Assembly: GCA_947626465.1 (NCBI GenBank)
Contig: CANQSI010000049.1
Span: 1 to 6,798, forward strand
Direction of reading: 5' to 3'
From: an uncultured Atopobiaceae bacterium
GTDB lineage: Bacteria > Actinomycetota > Coriobacteriia > Coriobacteriales > Atopobiaceae
DNA: 6,798 nucleotides
Part shown: positions 1 through 5,915 of the stretch, in pieces
Numbering within the stretch: the stretch's first letter is position 1
How the letters are laid out: every line of letters starts with the position of its first letter
Position numbers and translations under genes: made by a program
The notes under the pieces: generated by a model
Told to the model about the DNA's origin: nothing
The model's input: only the letters and a program-made list of their open reading frames with translations
Databases searched by the model: none

Positions 1-82
1 GAGCTTCATCCGCGTGGCGGTGCGCGACGAGGCCGACGACGATCGGCTCGTCGCGGCGCTCAAGGCCAAGCTCGGCGAGTAG
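1..82 (+). CDS. C-terminal tail of a probable PLP-dependent aminotransferase (5' end outside window)
   Basis: The reading frame beginning at base 2 is open for 26 codons and stops with TAG at 80-82. The tail contains FIRVAVRDEADDDRLVAAL. This is the usual ending of class I/II aminotransferases of the histidinol-phosphate aminotransferase/CobD type, in which the last beta-strand (a 'fIRva.r..ee..rl..aL' pattern) carries the Arg that binds the substrate carboxylate. No catalytic Lys or cofactor site is inside the window, so the assignment rests on this short motif alone. The stop lies 31 bp before the next gene on the same strand, so the two are probably co-transcribed. Other folds could end with a similar helix. 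Confidence 0.5.
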   Translation, partial: SFIRVAVRDEADDDRLVAALKAKLGE

Positions 83-90
83 GGAAGCGC

Positions 91-103
91 GAGGAAGAGG
101 GGG
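91..103 (+). promoter_or_regulatory. Purine-rich ribosome binding site for the 114 GTG start
   Basis: GAGGAAGAGGGGG ends about 10 bases before GTG at 114. No ATG or other start in the same frame lies between the preceding stop and this GTG. The ATG at 118 is in a different frame. This supports GTG initiation. Confidence 0.5.
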
Positions 104-113
104 CTGGGCCGCC

Positions 114-1064
114 GTGGATGTCTACACCTTCGACGACTTCGCGCGCGCGGAGGTGCCCCCCGCGCAGTGGGTCGCGTGGGCGAGGGAGGCGCTTCTCCTT
201 AAAGAAGATACCATCCTCGCGCCGAAGATCAGCTTGAAGCCGAGCGGCATCGAGCACTGCTTCTACAACACGATGCCCTGTATCATCCCCGCCGTGAACC
301 GGGCCGGCGTGAAGCTCGTGACGCGCTATCCCGGGCGTAGGCCGAGCGTGCAGGCCGAGCTCCTGCTCCACGACCTTGCGAGCGGCGAGCCGCTCGCGCT
401 CATGGACGCCACCTACGTGACGACCGTGCGCACGGGCGCGGTGGCGGCCCTCACGATCGACCTTCTCGCCAAGGGCGACTACGCGAGCGTGGGGATCATG
501 GGCCTCGGAAACACGGCCACGGCCACGCTCCTCTCGCTGCTCGCGATCGTCGATCGCCCGCTCACCGTGAACCTCCTTCGCTACAAGGACCACGCCGAGC
601 GCTTCCCGGCGCGCTTCGCGGCCTACGCGAACGTGCACTTCGAGGTCGCGGACGACCCCGAGGCGCTCGTGCGCCGCTCCGACGTGGTGGTCTCCTGCGT
701 GACGGCGGCCGACGAGGACTTCGTGCACGACGACGAGGCCTTCGCCCCCGGCATCCTCGTGGTGCCGGTGCACACGCGCGGATTCATGGCCTGCGACCTC
801 ACGTTTGATCGCGTGTTCTGCGACGATCGCGGCCATTTGCACGGCTTCGGAAACTACGCGGCCTTCGAGCCAAAGCTCACGGAGCTCGCGGAGGTGGTCA
901 CGGGCGCGAAGCCGGGCCGAGCGAGCGAGGAGGAGCGGATCCTCGCCTACAACATCGGGATCGCGCTCCAAGATGTGTATTTCGCCACGAAGTTCCTCGA
1001 GAGGCTCGAGCCCTCACGAGCGCCCATCACGCTCCTCGCCGAGGAAAACCCCTACTGGCTGTAG
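114..1064 (+). CDS. Ornithine cyclodeaminase / mu-crystallin family NAD(P)-binding protein
   Basis: This is a 316-residue protein, the usual length for the family, starting at GTG. The N-terminal half shows the family substrate-domain pattern: GVKLVTRYPG (65-74, with K67 at the usual Lys position), the SGEPLALMDATYVTTVRTGA stretch (90-109, with the conserved R106-T107) and a following helix. A Rossmann segment follows, VGIMGLGNTATATLL (126-140), with the GxGxxA-like dinucleotide loop. SDVVVSCVTA (189-198) and IALQDVYFA (283-291) are typical of the C-terminal half. Family members include ornithine cyclodeaminase, alanine dehydrogenase, amino-acid reductases and siderophore-precursor enzymes, usually NAD(P)-dependent and cytosolic. 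In ornithine cyclodeaminase a catalytic Asp lies in a VGGDxPGKTEL-like motif. The equivalent stretch here reads VHTRGFMACDL (219-229), with Arg222 in place of Asp by hand alignment. I would therefore not call it ornithine cyclodeaminase proper; the substrate is unknown. It follows an apparent aminotransferase gene by 31 bp, which suggests an amino-acid pathway operon. Confidence 0.85.
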   Translation: MDVYTFDDFARAEVPPAQWVAWAREALLLKEDTILAPKISLKPSGIEHCFYNTMPCIIPAVNRAGVKLVTRYPGRRPSVQAELLLHDLASGEPLALMDATYVTTVRTGAVAALTIDLLAKGDYASVGIMGLGNTATATLLSLLAIVDRPLTVNLLRYKDHAERFPARFAAYANVHFEVADDPEALVRRSDVVVSCVTAADEDFVHDDEAFAPGILVVPVHTRGFMACDLTFDRVFCDDRGHLHGFGNYAAFEPKLTELAEVVTGAKPGRASEEERILAYNIGIALQDVYFATKFLERLEPSRAPITLLAEENPYWL

Positions 1065-1070
1065 CCCTGG

Positions 1071-1087
1071 GCGAGCCTTAGGCGCGC
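1071..1087. terminator. Weak imperfect hairpin between convergent genes
   Basis: GCGAGCC (1071-1077) and GGCGCGC (1081-1087) can pair around a 3-base loop with one A-G mismatch. It sits in the 44-bp gap between two convergent stop codons, where a shared terminator would be expected. There is no T-run on either side, so an intrinsic terminator is only a weak suggestion. Confidence 0.2.
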
Positions 1088-1108
1088 TCCAAGCAGCGAG
1101 GGAGTGCC

Positions 1109-3397
1109 CTACCACTCCTCGTAGTAGGGCTGAGGTGGATAGCCTTCAGGATGGACGGCTGGATCGGTGAGGCCGCCCGGGTTGATCTGCACGTAGTTTC
1201 CGGTGGGGCTCCAGGTGGAGAAGTCCAGCGCATCGCCTGAGATGAGGTATTCGAGGAGCTCGAAGTCGGTGTGGCCGTCGTGGACGAGGTACCAGTAGTA
1301 GCGGTCGCGGGGAGCGTCGGGCACCTCGAAGGCCGTGGGCCCGTAGGTGGAGGTGTCGCCTCCCACGCCGGAGATGACGGTGGCGGCGTAGTCGAGATGG
1401 CCCGTGGGCACGTTGGAGATCTGCAGGGGTTGGGCGGCCTGTTCGGGCGTTTCGGCGGGCTTCACGAGGAAGATCGGCGACGAGGCGATCCACATGGGCT
1501 GCACGCCGGCGTCCCACCTCCCGTGGTCGGCGGTGATGATGATGGTAGTTTGGTCGTAGCGCCCGAGGCGCTTGAGCTCCCTCAGGTACTCCTCGATGTA
1601 GTTGATGCAGCCCCGCGCCTGCCGCGTGACCGTCTCCTGCTCCGGGATGGTGTTGCCCTGCTCGTCCATGTCGTAGGGCCAGTGCGCGCCCTCCGTGTGG
1701 ATGAAGCGGAAGGTCTTGGGCGCGGTCTCGGAGATCGTGAGGCCGTTCTCGAAGATGTTCTCGTAGTAGGTCGCGTTGTCGGACGTGTACTCGTTCAGGG
1801 ACCCCACGCTGAGGTCGCCCGTGTAGAACCAGAAGTAGGGCTTGAGCAGCCACGGCATCTCGCGGAAGAGCGACATCTTCTCGAGGGCCATCCACATCGC
1901 CTCGTTGTCGAACTCCCGGCCGTGGGTGGGATAGATGTTCATGGCGTAGTCGGCCACGGCGGAGCGATCGACGGTGTCGGTGTAGATCCCGATCTCATAG
2001 CCCTCAGCCGCGATGTCGCCGAGAAACGGGCTCTCGGCATAGCGCGTGGCCTCGAAGTCCGCGAACGATTCGTTTGGATCGGGCCAGGAGTTCGTGAGCA
2101 GGAACGGGATGCCGAAGCGGGTGGGGATGATCGAGCCCGTGGAGTTGTGGAAGTACGTGAAGCCCGTGAACTCGTCGAGCGCGGACGGATCGTTCGCGAG
2201 GACCTCGTCGAGGTAGGTGGTGTCGTACATGTCGAGTACGAACACGACGACGCTCCCCTCGGCGCCCACCTCGTTCAGCCCCTCGGTGGTCATGACGAGG
2301 GGATCGTCCATGTTCGCCACCTCGGCGCGCTCGTCGTCGGCGATGCCGACCATCGACACGAGCTGCACCGTGAACAGGAGCACGCAGAGGAAGGGGAGGA
2401 ACACGCGCGCGATGGGGGTCTTCTTGGCGTTGAAGACGAGGAGCCCCACGAAGAGGCCCGCCCACACGAGCGTGTCGATGATGGTGATGTCGAGATGGTC
2501 TTCGAGGTGGAATGCCGTGCCGTCGGCGGAGGGGAGCGTGGCGTTCAAGAAGAGCGCCTGGAGGAAGCAGCCGATCCCGATGACGGCCACGATGCACACG
2601 GCGAAGTCGAACACCCTGCCCCGAAGGAGCGAGAGGGCGAAGGCGAGGACGAGGGCGATCACGACACCGCTCGTGATGAGGAGCTCGGTGACGTCGAAGA
2701 AGGTGAACGTGAGGCTCTCGGAGCTCGTGGCCACGAGCTCGAGCGGAGCGAAGACGAAGATCGTCGAGATGGTGAAGACCGAGGCAGCCAAGGCGAAGAG
2801 CAGGCGAAGCGGCCACTTCAGGCGCTTGGGGGGCCGGCCGTGGACCGCCTCCTCGAAGAGGGCCTGCGCTTGCGCATCGGCGTACTCGGGGGTGGGGGTG
2901 GCCTCGAGGTCGGGCTCGTCGAGCTCTTCGGGCGGGACGTTTTCCGAAGGCATGCCGCCGGGTGGCACGATGCGCTTGGCGTAGAGGTCGCGCGCATCGT
3001 AGTTCTCGATGATCACGTAGGGGATGGTGGAGAGGATGGCGGTGGCGGCCCGGGCCTCCGGATCCTCGGGCTCGAGGGGCTCCTCGGAGCCCCCGTCCCG
3101 CTCTCGCGAGGTTCCCAGCTCCTGGCCCTTGAGGAGGTGTACGTGCGGGTCGACGATCTTGTTCGCGTTCTCGTCGATCTTGAGCACCTTGTAGATCACG
3201 CGGCGCGTGCGGCGGAAGGCCACGCCGAGCACCGCGCCGAGCGCCACCGCCACGCCGGCCACAGCCTGGATGGTGTAGGTCACCACCGAGGGGTCCACGT
3301 AGGCGAGGGCGATCGTGGGCACCGCGAGCGCCGCCACGAGCGCGCCCACGAGGGCCGCCACGAGATCGCCGCGCAGTTCGCGACGCGCACGCCCCAT
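1109..3397 (-). CDS. Polytopic membrane sulfatase-superfamily protein, LTA-synthase-like
   Basis: This is a 762-residue protein. An N-terminal basic stub is followed by two membrane segments (about 12-32 and 39-61) joined by AYVDPS (32-37). Next comes a long charged, mostly acidic, proline-containing stretch (65-195), then about five further membrane segments (roughly 197-217, 230-258, 263-285, 306-323, 331-351). The alkaline phosphatase/sulfatase-superfamily domain spans about 382-690. Visible metal-site candidates are D389 in FVLDMYD, the nucleophile candidate T426 in IIPTRFG, H567 and H572 in IHTEGAHWPY, and D624-H625 in TADHG. Known members with this layout transfer phosphoglycerol (LtaS) or phosphoethanolamine, or hydrolyse sulfate or phosphate esters outside the membrane. 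The sequence does not settle which. The ATG at 3397 was chosen because the basic start leads directly into the first membrane segment and the upstream frame (to 3562) lies inside the preceding gene. GGAGG (3405-3401) is only 3 bases from this ATG, which is tight; GTG at codon 13 is the alternative. It lies 31 bp after the YidC-TagF fusion, almost certainly in the same operon. Confidence 0.85.
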   Translation of the reverse strand: MGRARRELRGDLVAALVGALVAALAVPTIALAYVDPSVVTYTIQAVAGVAVALGAVLGVAFRRTRRVIYKVLKIDENANKIVDPHVHLLKGQELGTSRERDGGSEEPLEPEDPEARAATAILSTIPYVIIENYDARDLYAKRIVPPGGMPSENVPPEELDEPDLEATPTPEYADAQAQALFEEAVHGRPPKRLKWPLRLLFALAASVFTISTIFVFAPLELVATSSESLTFTFFDVTELLITSGVVIALVLAFALSLLRGRVFDFAVCIVAVIGIGCFLQALFLNATLPSADGTAFHLEDHLDITIIDTLVWAGLFVGLLVFNAKKTPIARVFLPFLCVLLFTVQLVSMVGIADDERAEVANMDDPLVMTTEGLNEVGAEGSVVVFVLDMYDTTYLDEVLANDPSALDEFTGFTYFHNSTGSIIPTRFGIPFLLTNSWPDPNESFADFEATRYAESPFLGDIAAEGYEIGIYTDTVDRSAVADYAMNIYPTHGREFDNEAMWMALEKMSLFREMPWLLKPYFWFYTGDLSVGSLNEYTSDNATYYENIFENGLTISETAPKTFRFIHTEGAHWPYDMDEQGNTIPEQETVTRQARGCINYIEEYLRELKRLGRYDQTTIIITADHGRWDAGVQPMWIASSPIFLVKPAETPEQAAQPLQISNVPTGHLDYAATVISGVGGDTSTYGPTAFEVPDAPRDRYYWYLVHDGHTDFELLEYLISGDALDFSTWSPTGNYVQINPGGLTDPAVHPEGYPPQPYYEEW

Positions 3398-3428
3398 GCG
3401 CCTCCGCGCTGCCGTGTGGCTCGTATCC

Positions 3429-5333
3429 CTACGCAGCTGCTTCACGCTCGGCCTGCTTGTCGAGGATCGTCTCGAGGAGGTAGGCGCCGGCCACCTCGCC
3501 GCCGTGCCCGAGGTTGTAGAAGAAGTGCTCGCGCACCTCCGCGATGCGCTCGCGCCACTCATCCTTGCCGGCGAGCATCTCGTCCACTACCTCGCCCACG
3601 CGTTCGCGCAGCTCAGAGGGCTCGATCGCCACGCCCACCTCGTTTCTCAGCGTGAGGTCCGTGGCGTCGCAGCCGTACTCGCGCCAGTTCGGGTTGTTCA
3701 CCTTCGCCGGCGTGTCCACGAAGACGACCGGCTTCAGCGTGGTGAAGCAGAATTCGCTCGAGATCGACGACCAATCCGTGACGAGGACGTCGGAGCTGAG
3801 GATCGAGTCGTTGGTGCTGAAGTCCTTCTCGAAGAAGAGCTCCTCCTCGTCCACGTGCTGGTAGCGCTGCTTGAGCGCGTCCCAACGCGGGCGGAAGCGC
3901 TTCAGGTACTCGGGGTGCGGGCGCACGATGATGCGATAGCCCTTGCCGAGGAGCGGCTCCACGAGGTCGTCGAAGCAGCTGTCGAGGATGTTGTCTTCCT
4001 GCCAGCTCGGCGCGATGAGGATCGTGGGGCGGGCGTTCCCCTCGCCCTCGCGCGCCTCGTAGTCGCGGATCTCCTGGTCGATGAGGTCGTAGCCGGCCTC
4101 GATGAGCTTCTTCTCGGGCGTGTGGCGGTGCTCTTCGATCGCGCGGAGCTCGGCCACCTGATGGGGACCTGTGCAGAGCATCGTGTCGTAGTGGTCGTAG
4201 CAGCCCTCGGGCGAGATCATGTTCACCGACGTGGTGTGGTGGAACATGTAGACGTACTCCACGTCCTTCTTCACGTACGAGCGCTTCATGTAGTAGTTGT
4301 CGAGGTCGGGCAACGTGAGCACCACCACGTCGGCTTCCATCTTCATGAACATCGTGATGGCGCGCTTCTCGCTCGTGTAGTACGGGAAGATGCGCGGATT
4401 GTCCTCGGCGATCTTGAAGATCTGGTCGTCGGGGTCGTTCGTCACGTAGTGGATGATCAAGTCGGACTTTTCGAGCAGGTATTCGATGGCGCCCTTGAAG
4501 TACTTGTAGAAGCCGCTGCCCTCAGAATAGAACACGATGTGCTTGCCCACGATGTTGAAGAAGCGCTTGTAGTCGCGCTTCTCGCGGCGCGCGAGCGGGT
4601 TCGGCTTCCACCACGCGGTCTTGCCGCCGAGGTTCTTGAGCGAGTCGAGCTCCTGGCGCGTGGCGTCCACCTCTTCGCGATCGATGTAGTTGTTCGGGTT
4701 CACGATGAGGTTGCACGCGAGCTGCACGCCGATGGCGAGCACGTTCGAGCAGATCCAATAGAACGCCATGCCCGCGGCCACGAACACGCCAAGCACGAGC
4801 GAGAGCACCACGGAGAGCCCGTTGGTGGAGAACTGCTCGGCCTTCGACTGCTCGCGCTGGAGCGGGTTGATGTGGTTTTGCGCGAGGCCGAGGACAAGCG
4901 CGGAGAGGCCCGCAAGCGGCGGCATGATCCACGAGAGCCCGCCGTCGGTCACGGGCACGAGGCCGAGGAACTCCGTGCCGGGCTGGCCGCTGTTGGTGAT
5001 GCCGCGCACCACGTCCACGAGGCCGAAGAGGATGAGGATCTGCACGGCGAGGGGGATGAGCGAGAGCAGCGGGTGGTAGTGGTTTTCCTTGTAGAGCTTG
5101 GTCTGCTCCTCGCCGATGGTCTCGTTATCGCCGAAGTAGCGCGTCTTGAGGCGGTTCACCTGCGGCATGATCTGCACCATGCGGATGGAGTTCTTCTGCA
5201 CCCAGAGCGAGAGCGGCAGGAGGACGATCTTGATCACGAGCGTGAAGAGAAGGATCGTCGTCCACCAGTTGCCCGTGAGGCCATAGATTGGGTCGAGAAC
5301 CAGCGAGAACAGGTTCGAGAGTGCTTCGAGCAT
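3429..5333 (-). CDS. YidC/Oxa1-type insertase fused to a CDP-glycerol glycerophosphotransferase (TagF-like) domain
   Basis: This is a 634-residue two-domain protein. Residues 1-215 form a complete bacterial YidC core. It has an amphipathic start, then TM1 (about 22-45) containing IKIVLLPLSLW. The cytoplasmic hairpin loop (46-86) ends in LYKENHYHPLLSLIPLAVQ, and four more membrane segments follow (about 88-108, 132-151, 172-188, 189-212), the last with FYWICSN. K35 sits where YidC proteins usually have the groove Arg. Residues 216-258 are a charged linker. Residues 259-625 resemble TagF-type glycerophosphotransferases (Glyphos_transf): the MFHHTTSVNM stretch with H365/H366 at the catalytic His motif, IAPSW (440-444), RPHP (471-474) and TDWSSISSEF (519-528), which matches the nucleotide-phosphate-binding motif. 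Five segments with the N-terminus outside leave the transferase in the cytoplasm, where CDP-glycerol enzymes work. A canonical yidC would normally sit with rnpA/jag; none is here, so this is probably a specialised paralogue. The start at 5333 has GGAAGA 8 bases upstream. Known TagF enzymes polymerise glycerol phosphate; the substrate here is inferred. Confidence 0.9.
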   Translation of the reverse strand: MLEALSNLFSLVLDPIYGLTGNWWTTILLFTLVIKIVLLPLSLWVQKNSIRMVQIMPQVNRLKTRYFGDNETIGEEQTKLYKENHYHPLLSLIPLAVQILILFGLVDVVRGITNSGQPGTEFLGLVPVTDGGLSWIMPPLAGLSALVLGLAQNHINPLQREQSKAEQFSTNGLSVVLSLVLGVFVAAGMAFYWICSNVLAIGVQLACNLIVNPNNYIDREEVDATRQELDSLKNLGGKTAWWKPNPLARREKRDYKRFFNIVGKHIVFYSEGSGFYKYFKGAIEYLLEKSDLIIHYVTNDPDDQIFKIAEDNPRIFPYYTSEKRAITMFMKMEADVVVLTLPDLDNYYMKRSYVKKDVEYVYMFHHTTSVNMISPEGCYDHYDTMLCTGPHQVAELRAIEEHRHTPEKKLIEAGYDLIDQEIRDYEAREGEGNARPTILIAPSWQEDNILDSCFDDLVEPLLGKGYRIIVRPHPEYLKRFRPRWDALKQRYQHVDEEELFFEKDFSTNDSILSSDVLVTDWSSISSEFCFTTLKPVVFVDTPAKVNNPNWREYGCDATDLTLRNEVGVAIEPSELRERVGEVVDEMLAGKDEWRERIAEVREHFFYNLGHGGEVAGAYLLETILDKQAEREAAA

Positions 5334-5383
5334 GCGTGAGTCTTCCGTGCGTTCGTGCGTGCGGCAAAAGTTCCACGGGAGAC

Positions 5384-5410
5384 TTTAAAGCACCCACGCG
5401 CCCCCCTCAA
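5384..5410 (-). promoter_or_regulatory. Possible promoter of the YidC-TagF/sulfatase operon
   Basis: Reading on the minus strand, TTGAGG (5410-5405) and TTTAAA (5389-5384) are separated by 15 bases, a short spacing for a sigma70-type promoter. Transcription would start around 5377, giving a leader of about 45 bases before the ATG at 5333. It is the only AT-rich -10-like element close upstream of that gene. The spacing makes this tentative. Confidence 0.3.
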
Positions 5411-5464
5411 GCACGCCCCAATACCCCCACAAGCTTATTTGACGCGGTTCCTTCGAGTACATGC

Positions 5465-5485
5465 GATGGCTCCTTCTGGGCCATC
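5465..5485. repeat. Short inverted repeat (stem-loop)
   Basis: GATGGC (5465-5470) pairs perfectly with GCCATC (5480-5485). Inside it, CC (5472-5473) pairs with GG (5478-5479) around a TTCT loop, leaving a single bulged T at 5471. There is no T-run after it on either strand. It could be an RNA structure, a protein site or chance. Confidence 0.35.
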
Positions 5486-5573
5486 AATTCGGTCCAGGAT
5501 TCCCACCGCAGCCCCGATAGCAGTGAGAACCCCCCGCCATTCGGCGCGATATGTTGGCACTTGCGTAAGAATA

Positions 5574-5602
5574 ATGACCACAAAGGGTATCGGTAGTAAT
5601 AT
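5574..5602 (+). promoter_or_regulatory. Possible promoter of the toxin-antitoxin operon
   Basis: ATGACC (5574-5579, four of six matches to TTGACA) and TAATAT (5597-5602, four of six to TATAAT) are 17 bases apart. Transcription would start near 5609, giving a leader of about 40 bases before the antitoxin ATG. The direct repeats at 5603-5620 would overlap the start site, as expected for an autoregulated module. Other pairings, for example with TTGCGT at 5561, are poorer. Confidence 0.35.
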
Positions 5603-5620
5603 AAAGTGGTCAAAAGTGGT
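5603..5620 (+). promoter_or_regulatory. Two 8-bp direct repeats, a possible antitoxin operator
   Basis: AAAGTGGT occurs at 5603-5610 and again at 5613-5620, a 10-bp period that places both on the same face of the helix. A diverged copy, AAAGGGTA, starts at 5582. Ribbon-helix-helix antitoxins bind tandem short sites next to their own promoter, and this position 29 bp before the antitoxin ATG fits. Binding itself is inferred. Confidence 0.4.
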
Positions 5621-5648
5621 ACTGATGCTTCGCACTGAAAGGGTCAGC

Positions 5649-5915
5649 ATGGCCAACATCGTTTCGCTCAACACGAAGATTGATCTCGATGAGAAACTCG
5701 AGTTCCAAAGGACAACCGAGGCTCTCGGCATGACGCCGTCTTCCGCAATCAAGGTGTTTGTGAGGATGTTCAACCTCTATGGTGGCTTCCCCTTCGACGT
5801 GAGGTTGCACTCCCTCATCGCCGTCAAGGATGCCGGAATACCGGTTGCATCCTGGGCAAATGGGAAGCTCGTCGTTCCTGCGAGCTGGCGAGATGAAGAC
5901 GATGAAGACGAGTGA
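5649..5915 (+). CDS. RelB/DinJ-family ribbon-helix-helix antitoxin
   Basis: This is an 88-residue protein. The N-terminal part (about 3-52) follows the RelB/DinJ pattern: a short strand IVSLNTKID, a helix, ALGMTPSSAIKVFVRMF (25-41) and GGFPFDV (45-51). In known family members this region dimerises and binds DNA, and the C-terminal part wraps the toxin. Here the C-terminal part (about 55-80) ends in a strongly acidic tail, RDEDDEDE (81-88). The start at 5649 was chosen because AAGGG lies 5 bases upstream and the encoded protein then starts exactly where the family does. An ATG at 5625 in frame lacks a ribosome site and a longer frame back to 5355 is GC-rich noise. It overlaps the toxin gene by 23 bp. 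It probably represses its own promoter, alone or with the toxin. Antitoxin identity is confident; the partner class is unusual. Confidence 0.85.
   Translation: MANIVSLNTKIDLDEKLEFQRTTEALGMTPSSAIKVFVRMFNLYGGFPFDVRLHSLIAVKDAGIPVASWANGKLVVPASWRDEDDEDE
5892..5909 (+). repeat. Perfect tandem 9-bp repeat across the antitoxin-toxin overlap
   Basis: GATGAAGAC is repeated twice without a gap (5892-5900 and 5901-5909). In the antitoxin frame it encodes Asp-Glu-Asp twice; in the toxin frame it gives Met-Lys-Thr twice, so the toxin has two start codons 9 bases apart. Replication slippage is the likely origin. Confidence 0.9.

Larger units (their letters stand above)
5334..5648. other. 315-bp divergent intergenic region
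   Basis: This stretch separates the divergently read fusion gene and antitoxin. I see no convincing gene: the open frames on both strands lack recognisable motifs and good ribosome sites. From about 5440 onward the base composition shifts from the GC-rich background to a more even mix, marking the left side of the toxin-antitoxin block. It holds the two putative promoters, an 8-bp direct repeat and one hairpin, each listed separately. Confidence 0.6.

Noticed and set aside
60..971. A 303-codon open frame on the minus strand opposite the cyclodeaminase-family gene
   Set aside because: It is Arg-, Glu-, Val- and His-rich with no motif, while the plus-strand frame matches a known family end to end.
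3398..3562. A 55-codon N-terminal extension of the membrane sulfatase protein
   Set aside because: It would lie within the coding end of the upstream gene, is Ser/Arg/Thr-rich out-of-frame sequence, and would place a long polar stretch before the first membrane segment.
1271..3655. A 794-codon open frame on the plus strand
   Set aside because: It lies antisense to the membrane sulfatase gene and reads as a low-complexity chain rich in Gly, Val, Arg, Glu and His, typical of the shadow frame of a GC-rich gene. It has no domain motif.
3315..5339. A 674-codon open frame on the plus strand
   Set aside because: It is antisense to the YidC-TagF fusion, which has clear motifs along its whole length. 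The plus-strand product is repetitive in Val, Leu, His, Glu and Arg with no recognisable fold.
5355..5648. A 98-codon N-terminal extension of the antitoxin
   Set aside because: It has no family similarity or ribosome site at its start and would cross the promoter-like and repeat elements. The ATG at 5649 has a good ribosome site and matches the family start.
5334..5648. A riboswitch, tRNA or small RNA in the only sizeable intergenic region
   Set aside because: I found no cloverleaf, T-loop sequence or riboswitch core, only a single short hairpin.
5407..5773. Minus-strand frames of 68 and 112 codons in the intergenic and antitoxin region
   Set aside because: No motif and no convincing ribosome site. 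The longer one runs antisense through the antitoxin gene.
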